From DASTPP01 sp035762175 (lineage in GTDB: Bacteria > Myxococcota_A > Polyangia > Polyangiales > Polyangiaceae): 64,000 nt of DNA. This document shows positions 17,550-25,670 of this stretch, one piece after another. Below the pieces are notes generated by a model. That model was not told the origin of the DNA and did not search any database. It saw only the letters and a list, made by a program, of their open reading frames with translations. The stretch is taken from assembly GCA_035762175.1 (NCBI GenBank), contig DASTPP010000071.1:16560-80559 (forward strand), read 5' to 3'. The position numbers and the translations under genes were made by a program. Within the stretch, counting starts at the first letter, position 1. Every line of letters begins with the position of its first letter.

Positions 17550-18416
17550 CTATTCCCTCGAGACTCGGCAGGTCGCGTAGAGGCGTGTTGGCTTTGTTGG
17601 CTCTCGACTTGGAGAAATCCCCACCACCGTCCCCACCACTCGCCTGGGCTCGGCCGAAACGTTGCGCAACGCGTCAGGTCGCCAAGAACAGCGAAAGAAG
17701 CGCAGCGAAACGCCCCGAAGCGGCCCTTCGGCAACTTGCCAAGGTGGACGTCGAGGGTTCGAATCCCTTCTCCCGCTCCACCGATTACCGTTATTTAATA
17801 CTACGGTATTCGGTTCGTCGCCACCCTCTTCGGGGCGATGCTTCCCACCATGCCCTCCACTTTGGCCAGGGCCGGGCGAATGCCCCCCAGTTGGGCCATG
17901 CCCCCCACCGGCCTCGGGGGCGGGTAGGCGGAACTTCTTCGGCGCGAAGGGCGCGCGCCGCTCGCCCTCGGGCAGGCGGGGCCCGCGCGCGTGCGGGCCC
18001 CCCATCTCGGCGGCCCGCCCGATGGCTTCGCCGAACCCGGCCGCGTTCGCCAGGCGCAGCACGGCCGCGCGCATCTCGGTCGGGCTCACCGTGCTGTGGT
18101 GCGCCTGCATCTCGGGCGTCGCGTGCCCGCTGATGGCGCGCACGACGAGCCCGTCGACCTGCGCCGCCCGCGTCAGGTCTTGGTAGGTCCGGCGCATGCC
18201 GCGGGGGGTGATGCGCTTCTTCAACCCGATGGCCTTCGCCACCCGGGCGAAGGGCTTGTCGAGCGTCGAGCGCGAGCGGAATCCCCCGGCCTCCGACGGG
18301 AAGAGCAGGTCGCTCTCGAGGGCCTTGCCCGCCAGGCGCTCGACGTGCCAGCGCAAGACGGCCATTACCTCGTCGGGCAGGTGCAGCCGCTGGTCGCGCG
18401 CCGTTTTGGTCTTCCG
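17550..18416 (-). pseudogene. Tyrosine recombinase (integrase) C-terminal domain, decayed
   Basis: The frame shows the catalytic half of a phage-type integrase: KTKTARDQRLHLPDEVM, LRWHVERLAGKA, DKPFARVAKAIGLKKRITPR, GMRRTYQDLTRAA, VRAISGHATPEMQ. An in-frame TGA lies just upstream (about 18460), and no N-terminal DNA-binding domain precedes it in this frame. The nucleophile position, normally Y in HYSTVS, reads H (AHHSTVS, CAC for TAC), and the box II His is also replaced (PRGMRR). The tail from about residue 205 is read across the tRNA-Gly repeat (17735-17780) and is probably not genuine. ATG 18365 is the first start. It most likely served the segment to its right. Confidence 0.75.
17735..17780 (+). 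repeat. Attachment-site repeat, copy 2 (tRNA-Gly 3' end)
   Basis: Identical over 46 bases to 5600-5645, including the encoded CCA; flanking bases differ on both sides. It lacks the 5' half of the tRNA. It marks the boundary between the RHS-bearing segment (left) and the integrase-bearing segment (right). Confidence 0.85.
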
Positions 18417-18467
18417 TCGTGAGCAGGGGCCGCTCGGGCGGCGCCGCCTTCGCGTCGGGGCCCACCG

Positions 18468-18719
18468 TCAGCCCCCGACCCCGAGCGCCCGCGCCGCCGC
18501 CCGCCGCAGCCGCTGCCACGCCCGGCGCCACCACGCGCGCTCGCGCCGCTCGGCCTTCGCGATCGCCGCGAAGAACGCCGCCTGCCAACCCTCGGGCGGC
18601 GGTCGGAGGGGCAGGGGGGCGAGGGCCCGCTCGAGCCGCTCGTAGGCCTTCGCCCGCTCGGGGTCCGGGGGCTCGGCGGCCTCGCTCCGCGCCCGCGCCT
18701 CGGGCCACGCGATATCGGC
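18468..18719 (-). pseudogene. Unidentified coding remnant upstream of the integrase
   Basis: The frame encodes an 83-residue stretch with normal protein composition (DPERAKAYERLERALAPL, then GWQAAFFAAIAKAERRERA, then WWRRAWQRLRRAAARALG), bounded by TGA at both ends and lacking any ATG, GTG or TTG start. Its stop sits where the integrase frame opens. It may be a decayed integrase-associated gene or the end of a truncated one. No family recognised. Confidence 0.35.
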
Positions 18720-18753
18720 TCACGAGGCGGCGGAGCGAGCACCCGCGCGAGTG

Positions 18754-18945
18754 ATGGCGGCGGGACGAGCCGCCGCCGGCGAGCTGCTCAAAGCGGCCTG
18801 GCGCCGCGTGGTCAACACCGCCCACCCCGACCGGGGAGGTAGCGACGCGGCCTTCGTCCGGCTCAAGGCCGCCGACGACGAGGTGTGCCGAGGCCTCGGG
18901 GCGCTGTCGTGGCCCCGTTCTCGTCCGGGCCCGGAATGGGGGTGA
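18754..18945 (+). CDS. Small J-domain (DnaJ-like) protein
   Basis: About 63 residues. The sequence AAGELLKAAWRRVVNTAHPDRGGSDAA is split here as AAGELLKAAWRRVV and NTAHPDRGGSDAA, then FVRLKAADDEV. It contains the HPD tripeptide that stimulates Hsp70 ATPase, flanked by helix II and helix III patterns (WRRV..HPDRGG, F..LK.A.DEV). Full J-domains are ~70 residues, so this is nearly a stand-alone domain. GTG or ATG starts overlap at 18751/18754, and the frame is also open upstream. Stand-alone J-proteins occur in mobile elements; its partner here is unknown. Confidence 0.6.
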   Translation: MAAGRAAAGELLKAAWRRVVNTAHPDRGGSDAAFVRLKAADDEVCRGLGALSWPRSRPGPEWG

Positions 18946-19096
18946 CTACGCGCCGAGGGAGGGGACAGGCGCCGGGCCGCCCAGGCAGGCGGCCGGCGGG
19001 TGCGGGGGGAGGCGGGGGGGCGAGCCGTCCGGACGTCCAGGCTCCCGAACGCCCGCCAGGGGTTGACGAAGGGGGCCGATTTGGCACACTTGGCGC

Positions 19097-19471
19097 GTGC
19101 CCGTCTCGACGCTCCCCCCCGGGCCGACGCGCGCTGCCGAGCGCGGCCGTCGCCCGCTCGCGGCGGCCGACGCCCCGCGCGCCGCGGCGGCCGACGCCCC
19201 GCGCGCCGCGGCGGCCGCGGTGGCACAGCCCAGAGCGCCGGCCGCCCGCGTGGCGAGCGTCCCGCCCCCCCTGCCGCTGCACAAGAGGCGAGAGCGTGCG
19301 CGCATTCTCGACATGCTGTGGCGCTACGGGTGGAACCGGCGCCGCGCCGCCGAGGCCCTCGGAATCCCACGGCGCACCTTCTATCGGCGGTTGGACGAGT
19401 ACGGCATCCAGCCGGCGGGCACGTCGGGGCGGCGCCCCCGCCGGCGCCCGCGCGGTCCGGGCAAGGCGTAG
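19097..19471 (+). CDS. Fis-type helix-turn-helix DNA-binding protein
   Basis: A 124-residue protein. After an Ala/Pro-rich N-terminal ~65 residues, the C-terminal part is a Fis-family helix-turn-helix: RERARILDMLWRYGWNRRRA then AEALGIPRRTFYRRLDEYGI, the arrangement found at the end of NtrC-type activators. No AAA+ or receiver domain is present, so it would act as a small DNA-binding protein rather than a sigma-54 activator. The tail is Arg/Gly-rich. The start is GTG at 19097; TTGACG 28 bases upstream is a possible -35, which would give a nearly leaderless mRNA. Confidence 0.65.
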   Translation: MPVSTLPPGPTRAAERGRRPLAAADAPRAAAADAPRAAAAAVAQPRAPAARVASVPPPLPLHKRRERARILDMLWRYGWNRRRAAEALGIPRRTFYRRLDEYGIQPAGTSGRRPRRRPRGPGKA

Positions 19472-19589
19472 GCGCGGGCGCTCGACCGCCCAAGCTTTCG
19501 GCGCCGGCAAGGGGAGGGGCGTAGCGGGCGCGGGACCGGGGGGCCGAGGGGCGTAGCGGGCGCGGGGCCGGGGGGCCGAGGGGCGCGCG

Positions 19590-19875
19590 TCAGCGCCGCT
19601 TGATGGGCCGCTGCGCCCCGTGCCGAACGCGGCGCACGACGACGTCCTGCCCATCGCGGTCGTAGAAGAGGACGAACGGCGGGACACGCCACGTGCGTAC
19701 GTGCCGGCCGTCGAGGAGGTTGGACCTCGGGCCCGTCGACCTTGCCGGTGGCCAGCAGCCGTAACGCGCTCAGCACCTCGGCCTCGAGCCGGTCGGCCGC
19801 GTCGGGGTTCACCGCGCCGAGGTACATCAGCTGCGCGCCCAGCTCGCGACGCGCGACGGCCGTGTAGCGGATCAA
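19590..19875 (-). pseudogene. RelE/ParE-type toxin, frameshifted
   Basis: From a TTG start overlapping the antitoxin stop, frame 1 reads MIRYTAVARRELGAQLMYLG and VNPDAADRLEAEVLSALRLL, then GKVDGPEVQ. The typical C-terminal strands continue in another frame: LLDGRHVRTWRVPPFVLFYD, RDGQDVVVRRVRHG, ending at TGA 19590. The shift lies near 19735. Both halves fit the RelE/ParE fold, so a once intact toxin has lost or gained a base, unless the shift is a sequence error. It would abolish the toxin. Confidence 0.7.
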
Positions 19876-20042
19876 GCCACGGCCTTGCGGATCGCCCGCA
19901 ACATCTCCCTCATCGAGGCGTGCATCTCTTCCGCGTCGTAAGGGGCCGGCTCGTCGAGCGAGGCCTCGAGGTCGGGGTCGTCGATGACCTCAACCTCTTG
20001 CTCGTCGGCGGAGGGCGGGGCGCCCAGCGGGTTGCTGGCCAT
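19872..20042 (-). CDS. Small acidic antitoxin
   Basis: A 56-residue acidic protein from ATG 20042 with AAGG six bases upstream. It starts MASNPLGAPPSADEQ, has an Asp/Glu-rich centre (EVEVIDDPDLEASLDE) and a C-terminal helix (MREMLRAIRKAVA). Its TGA overlaps the TTG start of the frameshifted toxin (TTGA), the normal antitoxin-toxin arrangement. The family name is not recognised; the role is inferred from size, charge and overlap. Confidence 0.6.
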   Translation of the reverse strand: MASNPLGAPPSADEQEVEVIDDPDLEASLDEPAPYDAEEMHASMREMLRAIRKAVA

Positions 20043-20254
20043 GCCCACCTTCTACCACGGCCGGACGGGCCCCGTCAGGTTCGGGGCGCGGGACCAGCGC
20101 GGCAAGCTCGGAGACGATGTGAGCCCTGCCCCCAGCGTGCCCCCCACGTGGCACCAAACGGCTCAGCACAAGGCCACACCGGACGCATGCGACGAGACCG
20201 GAAACGGCGGCAAACGTGCGTGTGGCAGGGGGTGCTGTGGGGCCGTGTGAGTTT

Positions 20255-20298
20255 TTGCTAAGGTGGACGTCGAGGGTTCGAATCTCTTCGAACGCTCC
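20255..20298 (+). repeat. Attachment-site repeat, copy 3 (decayed tRNA-Gly 3' end)
   Basis: Matches the tRNA-Gly 3' end over 44 bases with about five mismatches (C to T twice in the first part; TCC to GAA in the acceptor strand). Same orientation as the other copies. The divergence suggests it is the oldest of the three. It marks the right end of the tandem island. Confidence 0.7.
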
Positions 20299-20462
20299 GA
20301 GATTCGACGTCGGTTCCGCAGTCTCCGACGTCGCTTGCTCCGTTTGATGCTCCATTCGGCAAGACGGTCGAGGGCGAAGCGCCGCCCGAGGCTACGCTCT
20401 CGCCACGGCACCGGCCGCCGGTGGTGTACGATGGCGCGCATGGCCGGGGCCGGGTACGGGCA

Positions 20463-20888
20463 GTGAGCACCGGGCTGACGCCCAAGCGGCGGGTTGGCAG
20501 GCCGCGCAAGAGCGCTCAGGCGCCGAATCCTGAGGGGGCGAGTCCGAGCCCCGTGGCGCCCGCCGAGGGGGCACCGGCCGACGGCGAGGTGCAGCGCGGC
20601 TTCGCCGAACGGCTCCGGCGGGTGTTCGACGCCTCGGGGCTGACGCACGCCGAGTTCGCGAAGAGGTCCGGGCTGCCGAAGGGGGCGCTCTCGGTCATCC
20701 TGAAGCGGGCCCAGGACCCCGCGAGGATGGGGCCGTCCATCGTCACCGTCGTGGCCATCGCGCGGGGGCTTGGGGTTAGCCCGGGCTGGCTCGCCTTCGG
20801 CGAGGGGCCGGTTCCGGCCGGGGCTTTTACCGCCGCGAAGGGGCCGGCGACCACGGACGAGGGCCTCGCCCGCGGCACCAAGAAGTAG
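20463..20888 (+). CDS. XRE-family helix-turn-helix regulator
   Basis: About 141 residues. An AT-hook-like N-terminus (KRRVGRPRKS) and a Pro/Ala linker precede a Cro/CI helix-turn-helix of ~65 residues: FAERLRRVFDASGLTHAEFA, KRSGLPKGALSVILKRA, then IVTVVAIARGLGVSPGWLAF. The closing GVSPGWLAFGEG is usual for phage or island repressors of this family. The GTG at 20463 is preferred; the frame is open to 20421, but those 14 codons overlap an alternative frame and lack conserved character. It lies just outside the last attachment repeat and may regulate it or be an older island gene. Confidence 0.78.
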   Translation: MSTGLTPKRRVGRPRKSAQAPNPEGASPSPVAPAEGAPADGEVQRGFAERLRRVFDASGLTHAEFAKRSGLPKGALSVILKRAQDPARMGPSIVTVVAIARGLGVSPGWLAFGEGPVPAGAFTAAKGPATTDEGLARGTKK

Positions 20889-21009
20889 CGGGTGTTCGAG
20901 GCGGCGAAACGCGAGCCGGCCGGGTCGTGGGAGATTGGGCGCCTTCGTCGATGGCAGCGTCGCCCGTGCGCCGTCCGATAACTCGCTCATCTGAGCCCCG
21001 AGGACGAAG

Positions 21010-21420
21010 ACCCTGGCCGGGGAAGGTTTCGGCGCCGAGGTAAAAGCCTTGGCTGCCGACGGTCAGCACCAGCTTGCCGTCGCCCGAGACCGCGATGCCG
21101 GCCGGCTGCTGGAACGCCTCGTCATCGCCTTGGTCGAGCAGGACGACACCGTCGAAGGCGCCGGCGCCGTCGGGCGCGAGCCCGAACAGCTCGCCCTGGT
21201 CGTAGGATGCCGCGACGAACCTGCCCTGGCCGAGGGCCGTGAGCCCGAACGGCTTGTCGACGGTCGCTCGGAGCGAGAAGGCTTGGTACGCCTTCGCGAG
21301 GACGAGGCCCGAGACGCCCAGTCGGTAGAGCCTCGTGCCGTCGTACTCGTGCGTGAGCCAGAGGGCGCCCGCGTCGACCGCGACGCCCGTCAGGGCGAAC
21401 GCGGCGCCCTCCAAGAGCGA
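21010..21420 (-). pseudogene. Beta-propeller (NHL/gluconolactonase-like) fragment
   Basis: About 135 residues of propeller-like sequence: FALTGVAVDAGALWLTHEYD, then KPFGLTALGQGRFVAASYDQ, GELFGLAPDG, QPAGIAVSGDGKLVLTVG. The repeating GI/L-A-V--G-L-V- pattern is that of NHL-type six-bladed propellers, which need ~280 residues or more. The flanking frame has low-complexity Arg/Pro sequence at both ends and runs antisense into the XRE gene, so the fragment looks truncated on both sides. A possible frameshift near 21010 continues as RVFVLGAQMSELSDG. Confidence 0.5.
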
Positions 21421-21576
21421 TCCTCGCCCACTCCGAGCTGCCTCAGGGGGGGCAGGCGCGCCTCGTCGAAGGGGCGGCCGCGGGCGTGGCGGCCCCCGCC
21501 GGAGCACGCGGCGAGCCGCGTACCAGTACCCTCCGGGGGGGGAGGGCGCTATAGCGAGGCACCTCTGGGGGGCGAG

Positions 21577-23142
21577 ATGCCGCCAGGCACACGTCTTGCC
21601 AAACCCGTAGAAGAAAAAAGAGTAGCCCTCTTGCCGACCACGCAGCCGATCCAACCCCCGCCGAAGGCCGCCACCGGCGTCCAAGGGCTCGACGACGTGC
21701 TCAACGGGGGCCTACCCCGGGGCCGCATCTACCTCGTGGAGGGCGACCCGGGCGTGGGCAAGACCACGCTCGCTCTCCAGTTTTTGCTCGCGGGCGCGGG
21801 CGAGGGCGAGCGCTGCCTCTACGTGACGCTCTCCGAGACTGAGGCCGAGCTGCGCGCGTCGGCCGCGTCGCACGGCTGGTCGCTCGACGGGCTGACCATC
21901 TTCGCGCTGACGCCGCCCGAAGACGAGGCGGGCGACGACCAGTACACGCTGCTCCACCCCGCGGAGGTCGAGCTCGGCGAGGTGATGCACAGCCTGCTGG
22001 CCGAAGTCGATCGGGTGTGCCCGACGCGCCTGGTGCTCGACTCGCTCTCGGAGGTGCGGCTCTTGGCGCAGCACCCGCTGCGCTACCGGCGGCAGATCTT
22101 GTCGCTCAAGCAGCGGCTCGCGGGCGGCGCCTGCACGACGCTCTTGCTCGACGACCGCACCGACCCCAACGACCACCAGCTCAAGAGCCTGGCGCACGGC
22201 GTGGTGACGCTCGAGAACGTGGCGCCGGCCTACGGCGCCACGCGGCGGCGCCTGGTGGTCGACAAGCTGCGGGGGGTGCGCTTCCGCGAGGGGTACCACG
22301 ACTTCGTGCTCATGACGGGGGGGCTGCGGGTCTTTCCGCGGCTCGTGGCGGCCGAGCACCACGAGGGCTTCGAGGCCGGCGAGGCGTCGAGCGGCGTGCG
22401 CGAGCTCGACGCGCTGCTCGGCGGGGGCCTGGCGCGGGGCACGAGCACGCTGCTCATCGGCCCGGCGGGTTCGGGCAAGTCGTCGGTGGCGATGCAGTTC
22501 GCGGCGGCCGCGTGCGCGCGGGGCGAGCGCGCCGTGCTCTTCGTCTTCGACGAGAACGCGGCGACGCTGCGCGCGCGCGCCGAGGGGCTCGGCATGCGCT
22601 ACGCCGAGTACCGCGAGCGCGGCCTGCTCGGGGTGACGCAGGTCGACCCGGCCGAGATGGCGCCGGGCGAGTTCATTCACGGCGTGCGCGAGGAGGTCGA
22701 GCTCAGGCGGGCGCGGCTCGTCGTCGTCGACAGCCTCAACGGCTACCTGCAGGCGATGCCGGGCGAGGCCTTCTTGCTCAACCAGCTGCACGAGCTCTTC
22801 ACCTACCTCGGCCAGCGCGGGGTGGTGACGCTCTTCGTGGCCGCGCAGGCGGGGCTGCTCGGCCCGGCGATGAGCGCGCCGGTCGACGTCAGCTACCTGG
22901 CCGACTGCGTCATGCTCTTCCGCTACTTCGAGAGCGCCGGCCGCGTGCGCAAGGCGGTCTCGGCGGTGAAGAAGCGCACCGGGCGGCACGAGAACGCGAT
23001 CCGCGAGTTCGAGCTCGGGCCCGGGGGCTTGCGCGTCGGCGCGCCGCTCGATGCCTTCCGCGGCGTGCTGACCGGCGTGCCCGTCTACGAGGGCGCGGCG
23101 GGCCCGTTGCTCCCGGCGGACGGCGATGCCCCGGGGCCCTGA
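21577..23142 (+). CDS. KaiC-like double RecA-domain ATPase
   Basis: About 521 residues. Two KaiC domains in tandem: GLDDVLNGGLPRGRIYLVEG with Walker A GDPGVGKTT (56-64) and LDSLSEV as Walker B; then ELDALLGGGLARGTSTLLIG with Walker A GPAGSGKSS (295-303) and VVVDSLNGY. Glutamates in SETEAEL and FDENAATL occupy the catalytic position. Outside cyanobacteria such proteins are signalling ATPases rather than clocks; no KaiA or KaiB gene is nearby. The hybrid kinase gene overlaps its end by 17 bases, so the proteins are probably co-translated and act in one pathway. The start ATG 21577 was chosen near the domain; a TTG near 21633 is an alternative. Confidence 0.88.
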   Translation: MPPGTRLAKPVEEKRVALLPTTQPIQPPPKAATGVQGLDDVLNGGLPRGRIYLVEGDPGVGKTTLALQFLLAGAGEGERCLYVTLSETEAELRASAASHGWSLDGLTIFALTPPEDEAGDDQYTLLHPAEVELGEVMHSLLAEVDRVCPTRLVLDSLSEVRLLAQHPLRYRRQILSLKQRLAGGACTTLLLDDRTDPNDHQLKSLAHGVVTLENVAPAYGATRRRLVVDKLRGVRFREGYHDFVLMTGGLRVFPRLVAAEHHEGFEAGEASSGVRELDALLGGGLARGTSTLLIGPAGSGKSSVAMQFAAAACARGERAVLFVFDENAATLRARAEGLGMRYAEYRERGLLGVTQVDPAEMAPGEFIHGVREEVELRRARLVVVDSLNGYLQAMPGEAFLLNQLHELFTYLGQRGVVTLFVAAQAGLLGPAMSAPVDVSYLADCVMLFRYFESAGRVRKAVSAVKKRTGRHENAIREFELGPGGLRVGAPLDAFRGVLTGVPVYEGAAGPLLPADGDAPGP

Positions 23143-24769
23143 GCGCGACGAGCGGGTCGCGCTCTTCGCCCCCTTCGGGCGCGACGCGGCGCTCGCGGCG
23201 CGCGTGTTCGAGACGGCGGGCGTCGCGACCGCGGTCTGCGACTCGGCCCAGGGCCTGTGCGACGCGCTCGAGCGGGGCATCGGCGCGCTCTTCGTGACCG
23301 AAGAGGCGCTGACCCCCGCGGCGCTCGAGTGCCTCGGCCCGGCGCTGCGGCGCCAGCCGCCCTGGTCGGACGTGCCGCTGCTCATCGCCACGAGCGCGGG
23401 CGAGATGACGCGCCTGAGCCTGGGGCGGGTGCGCGAGCTCGAGGGCTGCGGCAACGTCGTCCTGCTCGAGCGCCCGCTGCGCGGCCGGACGCTCGCCAAC
23501 GCGGCCCAGGCGGCGCTGCGGGCGCGGCGCCGGCAGTACGACATGCGCGACCTGCTCGACGAGCGCGAACAGTGGCTCGCGCGCGAGCGCGCGGCGCGCG
23601 CGGCCGCCGAGGAGGCCAACCGCCTGAAGGACGAGTTCCTGGCGACGCTCTCGCACGAGCTGCGCACGCCGCTCAACTCCATCCTGGGCTGGGCCGACAT
23701 GCTGCTCGAGGGCGGGCTCGGCGAGGCGTCCGAGCGGCGGGGGCTCGAGACCATTCACCGCAACGCCCGGGCGCAGGCCAAGCTCATCGAGGACGTGCTC
23801 GACGTCTCGCGCATCATCGCGGGCAAGCTGCGCCTGCAGGCGCGGCCTTGCGACCTCGTCGAGGTCGTGCGCGCCGCCGTCGACGCGTTGCAGCCGGCCG
23901 CCGACGCCAAGGGGGTCGCGGTCGACGTGCGCCTGGCGCCCTCGGCGCCGGGCCTCACCGGCGACCCCGACCGGCTGCAACAGATCGTGTGGAACCTCCT
24001 GTCGAACGCGATCAAGTTCACGCCCCCCGGGGGGCGGGTCGAGGTGCGCGGCGCGTCCGACGGCGCGTGGGCCTCGCTCGCCGTGCGCGACACCGGCCGG
24101 GGCATCGCCCCCGACTTCTTGCCCCACGTCTTCGACCGCTTTCGCCAGCAAGATGGCACCGCCACGCGGGCCGAGGGCGGGCTCGGCCTGGGGCTGGCCA
24201 TCGTGCGGCACCTGGCCGAGGCCCACGGCGGCTCGGTGCGGGCCGAGAGCGAGGGCGAGGGTCGGGGCGCCACCTTCACCCTGCGCCTGCCCCTCGGCGC
24301 GCCCGCCCCGCCCCCGCGGCCGTCGAGCCCCCGGCGCGCCGACGGCGACGGTGCCGCGCCGCTCGCGGGCCTGCGCGTGCTCCTCGTCGAGGACGAGCCC
24401 GACTCGCGGCTGCTGCTCGCCACGGTGCTCGAGCGGGCTGGCGCCGTCGTGCGCGCCGAGGGCTCGGCCCGCGAGGGCCTCGGCGCGCTCGACGCCGAGC
24501 GCTTCGACGTCATCGTCTCGGACATCGGGATGCCCGGCGAAGACGGCTTCGCCTTCCTGCGCACGGTGCGGGCCCGCGCCCCCGAGCGCGGCGGGGCGAC
24601 GCCGGCCGCCGCCCTCACCGCGTACACCCGCAAAGAAGACCGCTACCACGCCGCCGAGGCGGGCTTTCAGGCCTACCTGCCCAAGCCCTTCGACTCGGGC
24701 GCGCTCTGCGAGACGTTGCGCGCCCTCGCGCTCGGCGCGCCCCCGCCGCGCCTCGACGACGGCGCGTGA
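23126..24769 (+). CDS. Hybrid sensor histidine kinase with C-terminal receiver domain
   Basis: A 547-residue cytosolic protein. Residues 1-135 resemble a degenerate receiver domain (VALFAPFGRDAALAARVFET, VPLLIATSAGEM, NVVLLERPL) without a clear phospho-Asp. A short coiled coil leads to HisKA with H177 in LATLSHELRTPLN. The HATPase domain has N-box NLLSNAIKF (290-298), G1 DTGRGIAPDF and G2 GGLGLGLAIVRH. A C-terminal receiver (about 415-535) has acidic pair ED, phospho-acceptor D466 (VSDIGMPG) and K520 (LPKPF). No membrane segment is present, so the input is probably cytoplasmic, likely via the KaiC-like ATPase with which it overlaps. The last receiver could pass phosphate to an unlinked partner. 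Confidence 0.9.
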   Translation: MPRGPERDERVALFAPFGRDAALAARVFETAGVATAVCDSAQGLCDALERGIGALFVTEEALTPAALECLGPALRRQPPWSDVPLLIATSAGEMTRLSLGRVRELEGCGNVVLLERPLRGRTLANAAQAALRARRRQYDMRDLLDEREQWLARERAARAAAEEANRLKDEFLATLSHELRTPLNSILGWADMLLEGGLGEASERRGLETIHRNARAQAKLIEDVLDVSRIIAGKLRLQARPCDLVEVVRAAVDALQPAADAKGVAVDVRLAPSAPGLTGDPDRLQQIVWNLLSNAIKFTPPGGRVEVRGASDGAWASLAVRDTGRGIAPDFLPHVFDRFRQQDGTATRAEGGLGLGLAIVRHLAEAHGGSVRAESEGEGRGATFTLRLPLGAPAPPPRPSSPRRADGDGAAPLAGLRVLLVEDEPDSRLLLATVLERAGAVVRAEGSAREGLGALDAERFDVIVSDIGMPGEDGFAFLRTVRARAPERGGATPAAALTAYTRKEDRYHAAEAGFQAYLPKPFDSGALCETLRALALGAPPPRLDDGA

Positions 24770-24882
24770 GCCTCGCGGGCGCGTGAGCCGCGCGGGCGCG
24801 TGAGCCGCGCGGGCACGTGAGCCGCGCGGGCGCGTGAGCCGCGCGGGCGCGCAAACCACGCGGGCGCGCAGACCCCGCGCCG
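24764..24882. repeat. 17-bp tandem repeat array at the end of the kinase gene
   Basis: About seven head-to-tail copies of a 17-base unit close to CGCGTGAGCCGCGCGGG, the last two diverged. The first copy contains the kinase stop codon (TGA 24767-24769), so each intact copy repeats that TGA. No spacers are present. It could be a replication-slippage product or a transcript-end structure, since the unit is partly self-complementary (CGCG/GCGC). Confidence 0.8.
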
Positions 24883-25125
24883 CCACCCGCGCAGGACGGG
24901 TCGGCCGACAGCTCGAGCCGGGGCGTGAGGCCGCCTCGATTCGTCGGCCCTCAAGCGAGGCGGGCGCCGGGGGGTGTAATGCCGGCGGGGCCGCCGCGTC
25001 TGCCACCATGAAGCGGGCACGACCTACCCCGAGGCACCGCCGAGGTCGCGGCACGGCCTGACCGCCGCAGCCGGGCCGACGCCCGCCCTGCAACCCATTT
25101 ACCCCCTACCACCGCCACCTCTGCC

Positions 25126-25314
25126 ATGACGCCCCTCGAGACCGCCCTTGCGTCACTACTCTTTCTGTCGCCCGGACCCGCCCCCAGGCCGGCGCTGCCG
25201 AGCCCGCCGCTGCGACCGTCGGCGCCCGCCGAGGCCTGGCGTTGGCGCACCACGACCATCGACCAGAGCCCCGCCCTCGGGGCCTCGCACCCCCGCATGG
25301 AGAACCCCCGATGA
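25126..25314 (+). CDS. Possible small secreted protein leading the copper operon
   Basis: A 62-codon frame from ATG 25126 whose TGA overlaps the ATG of the metal-binding lipoprotein (ATGA at 25311-25314). It has a hydrophobic N-terminus (METHOD-free start MTPLETALASLLFLSPGP) followed by a Pro-rich segment. Codon third positions are GC-biased as in neighbouring genes. No family is recognised and no clear ribosome site is seen, so it may be coincidental; the ATGA overlap is the main argument for translation. Confidence 0.35.
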   Translation: MTPLETALASLLFLSPGPAPRPALPSPPLRPSAPAEAWRWRTTTIDQSPALGASHPRMENPR

Positions 25315-25652
25315 CCCTTCTCCGAGCCATCGCCGCCGTCAGCGCGCTCGCCGTCGCTGCCTGCTCGCCCGGCCCCGCGCCCGTTTCGAGCTCGCCGCGC
25401 GACCCTTCGAACCCCAACGCGCCCGAGGGCGCGTCGCCCCTGCCGCCCGCGAACGCCCCCGCCGAGGCGCTCGCCGGCGGGCCCGCGCACGATCACGGGC
25501 ACGGCGCGCCGACCGGCGCAGGTGCCGGGGGCGGGTCCGCGGGCCTGGGGCAGGCGGCCGCCGCGTACACCTGCCCGATGCACCCCGAAGTCAGCTCGCC
25601 CGCGCCGGGGCAGTGCCCCACGTGCGGCATGAACCTCGTACCCAAGAAATAA
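25311..25652 (+). CDS. Lipoprotein with heavy-metal-binding domain
   Basis: A 113-residue lipoprotein: signal MTLLRAIAAVSALAVAAC with Cys18 as lipidation site, then a Pro/Ala linker, a His-rich patch (HDHGHG) and the domain YTCPMHPEVSSPAPGQCPTC followed by GMNLVPKK. This CPMHPE...CPxCGM pattern is the heavy-metal-binding domain seen at the N-terminus of copper P-type ATPases and CusB adaptors; Cys, Met and His are the expected copper ligands. Here it stands alone on a lipid anchor and probably buffers or delivers copper at the envelope. It is followed 18 bases later by a TolC-family gene. Confidence 0.88.
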   Translation: MTLLRAIAAVSALAVAACSPGPAPVSSSPRDPSNPNAPEGASPLPPANAPAEALAGGPAHDHGHGAPTGAGAGGGSAGLGQAAAAYTCPMHPEVSSPAPGQCPTCGMNLVPKK

Positions 25653-25670
25653 CGAAGAGGGACGCGACCG

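Noticed and set aside
19081..19100. Sigma-54-like -24 element (TTGGCAC) before the Fis-like gene
   Set aside because: The -12 element is poor and the predicted start of transcription would fall after the start codon.
21577..23142. True circadian clock KaiC
   Set aside because: No KaiA or KaiB genes in the window and the downstream partner is a histidine kinase. Only 'KaiC-like' is supportable.
24764..24882. Possible CRISPR array
   Set aside because: Repeats are head to tail with no spacers and no cas genes nearby. The same holds for 51300-51640.
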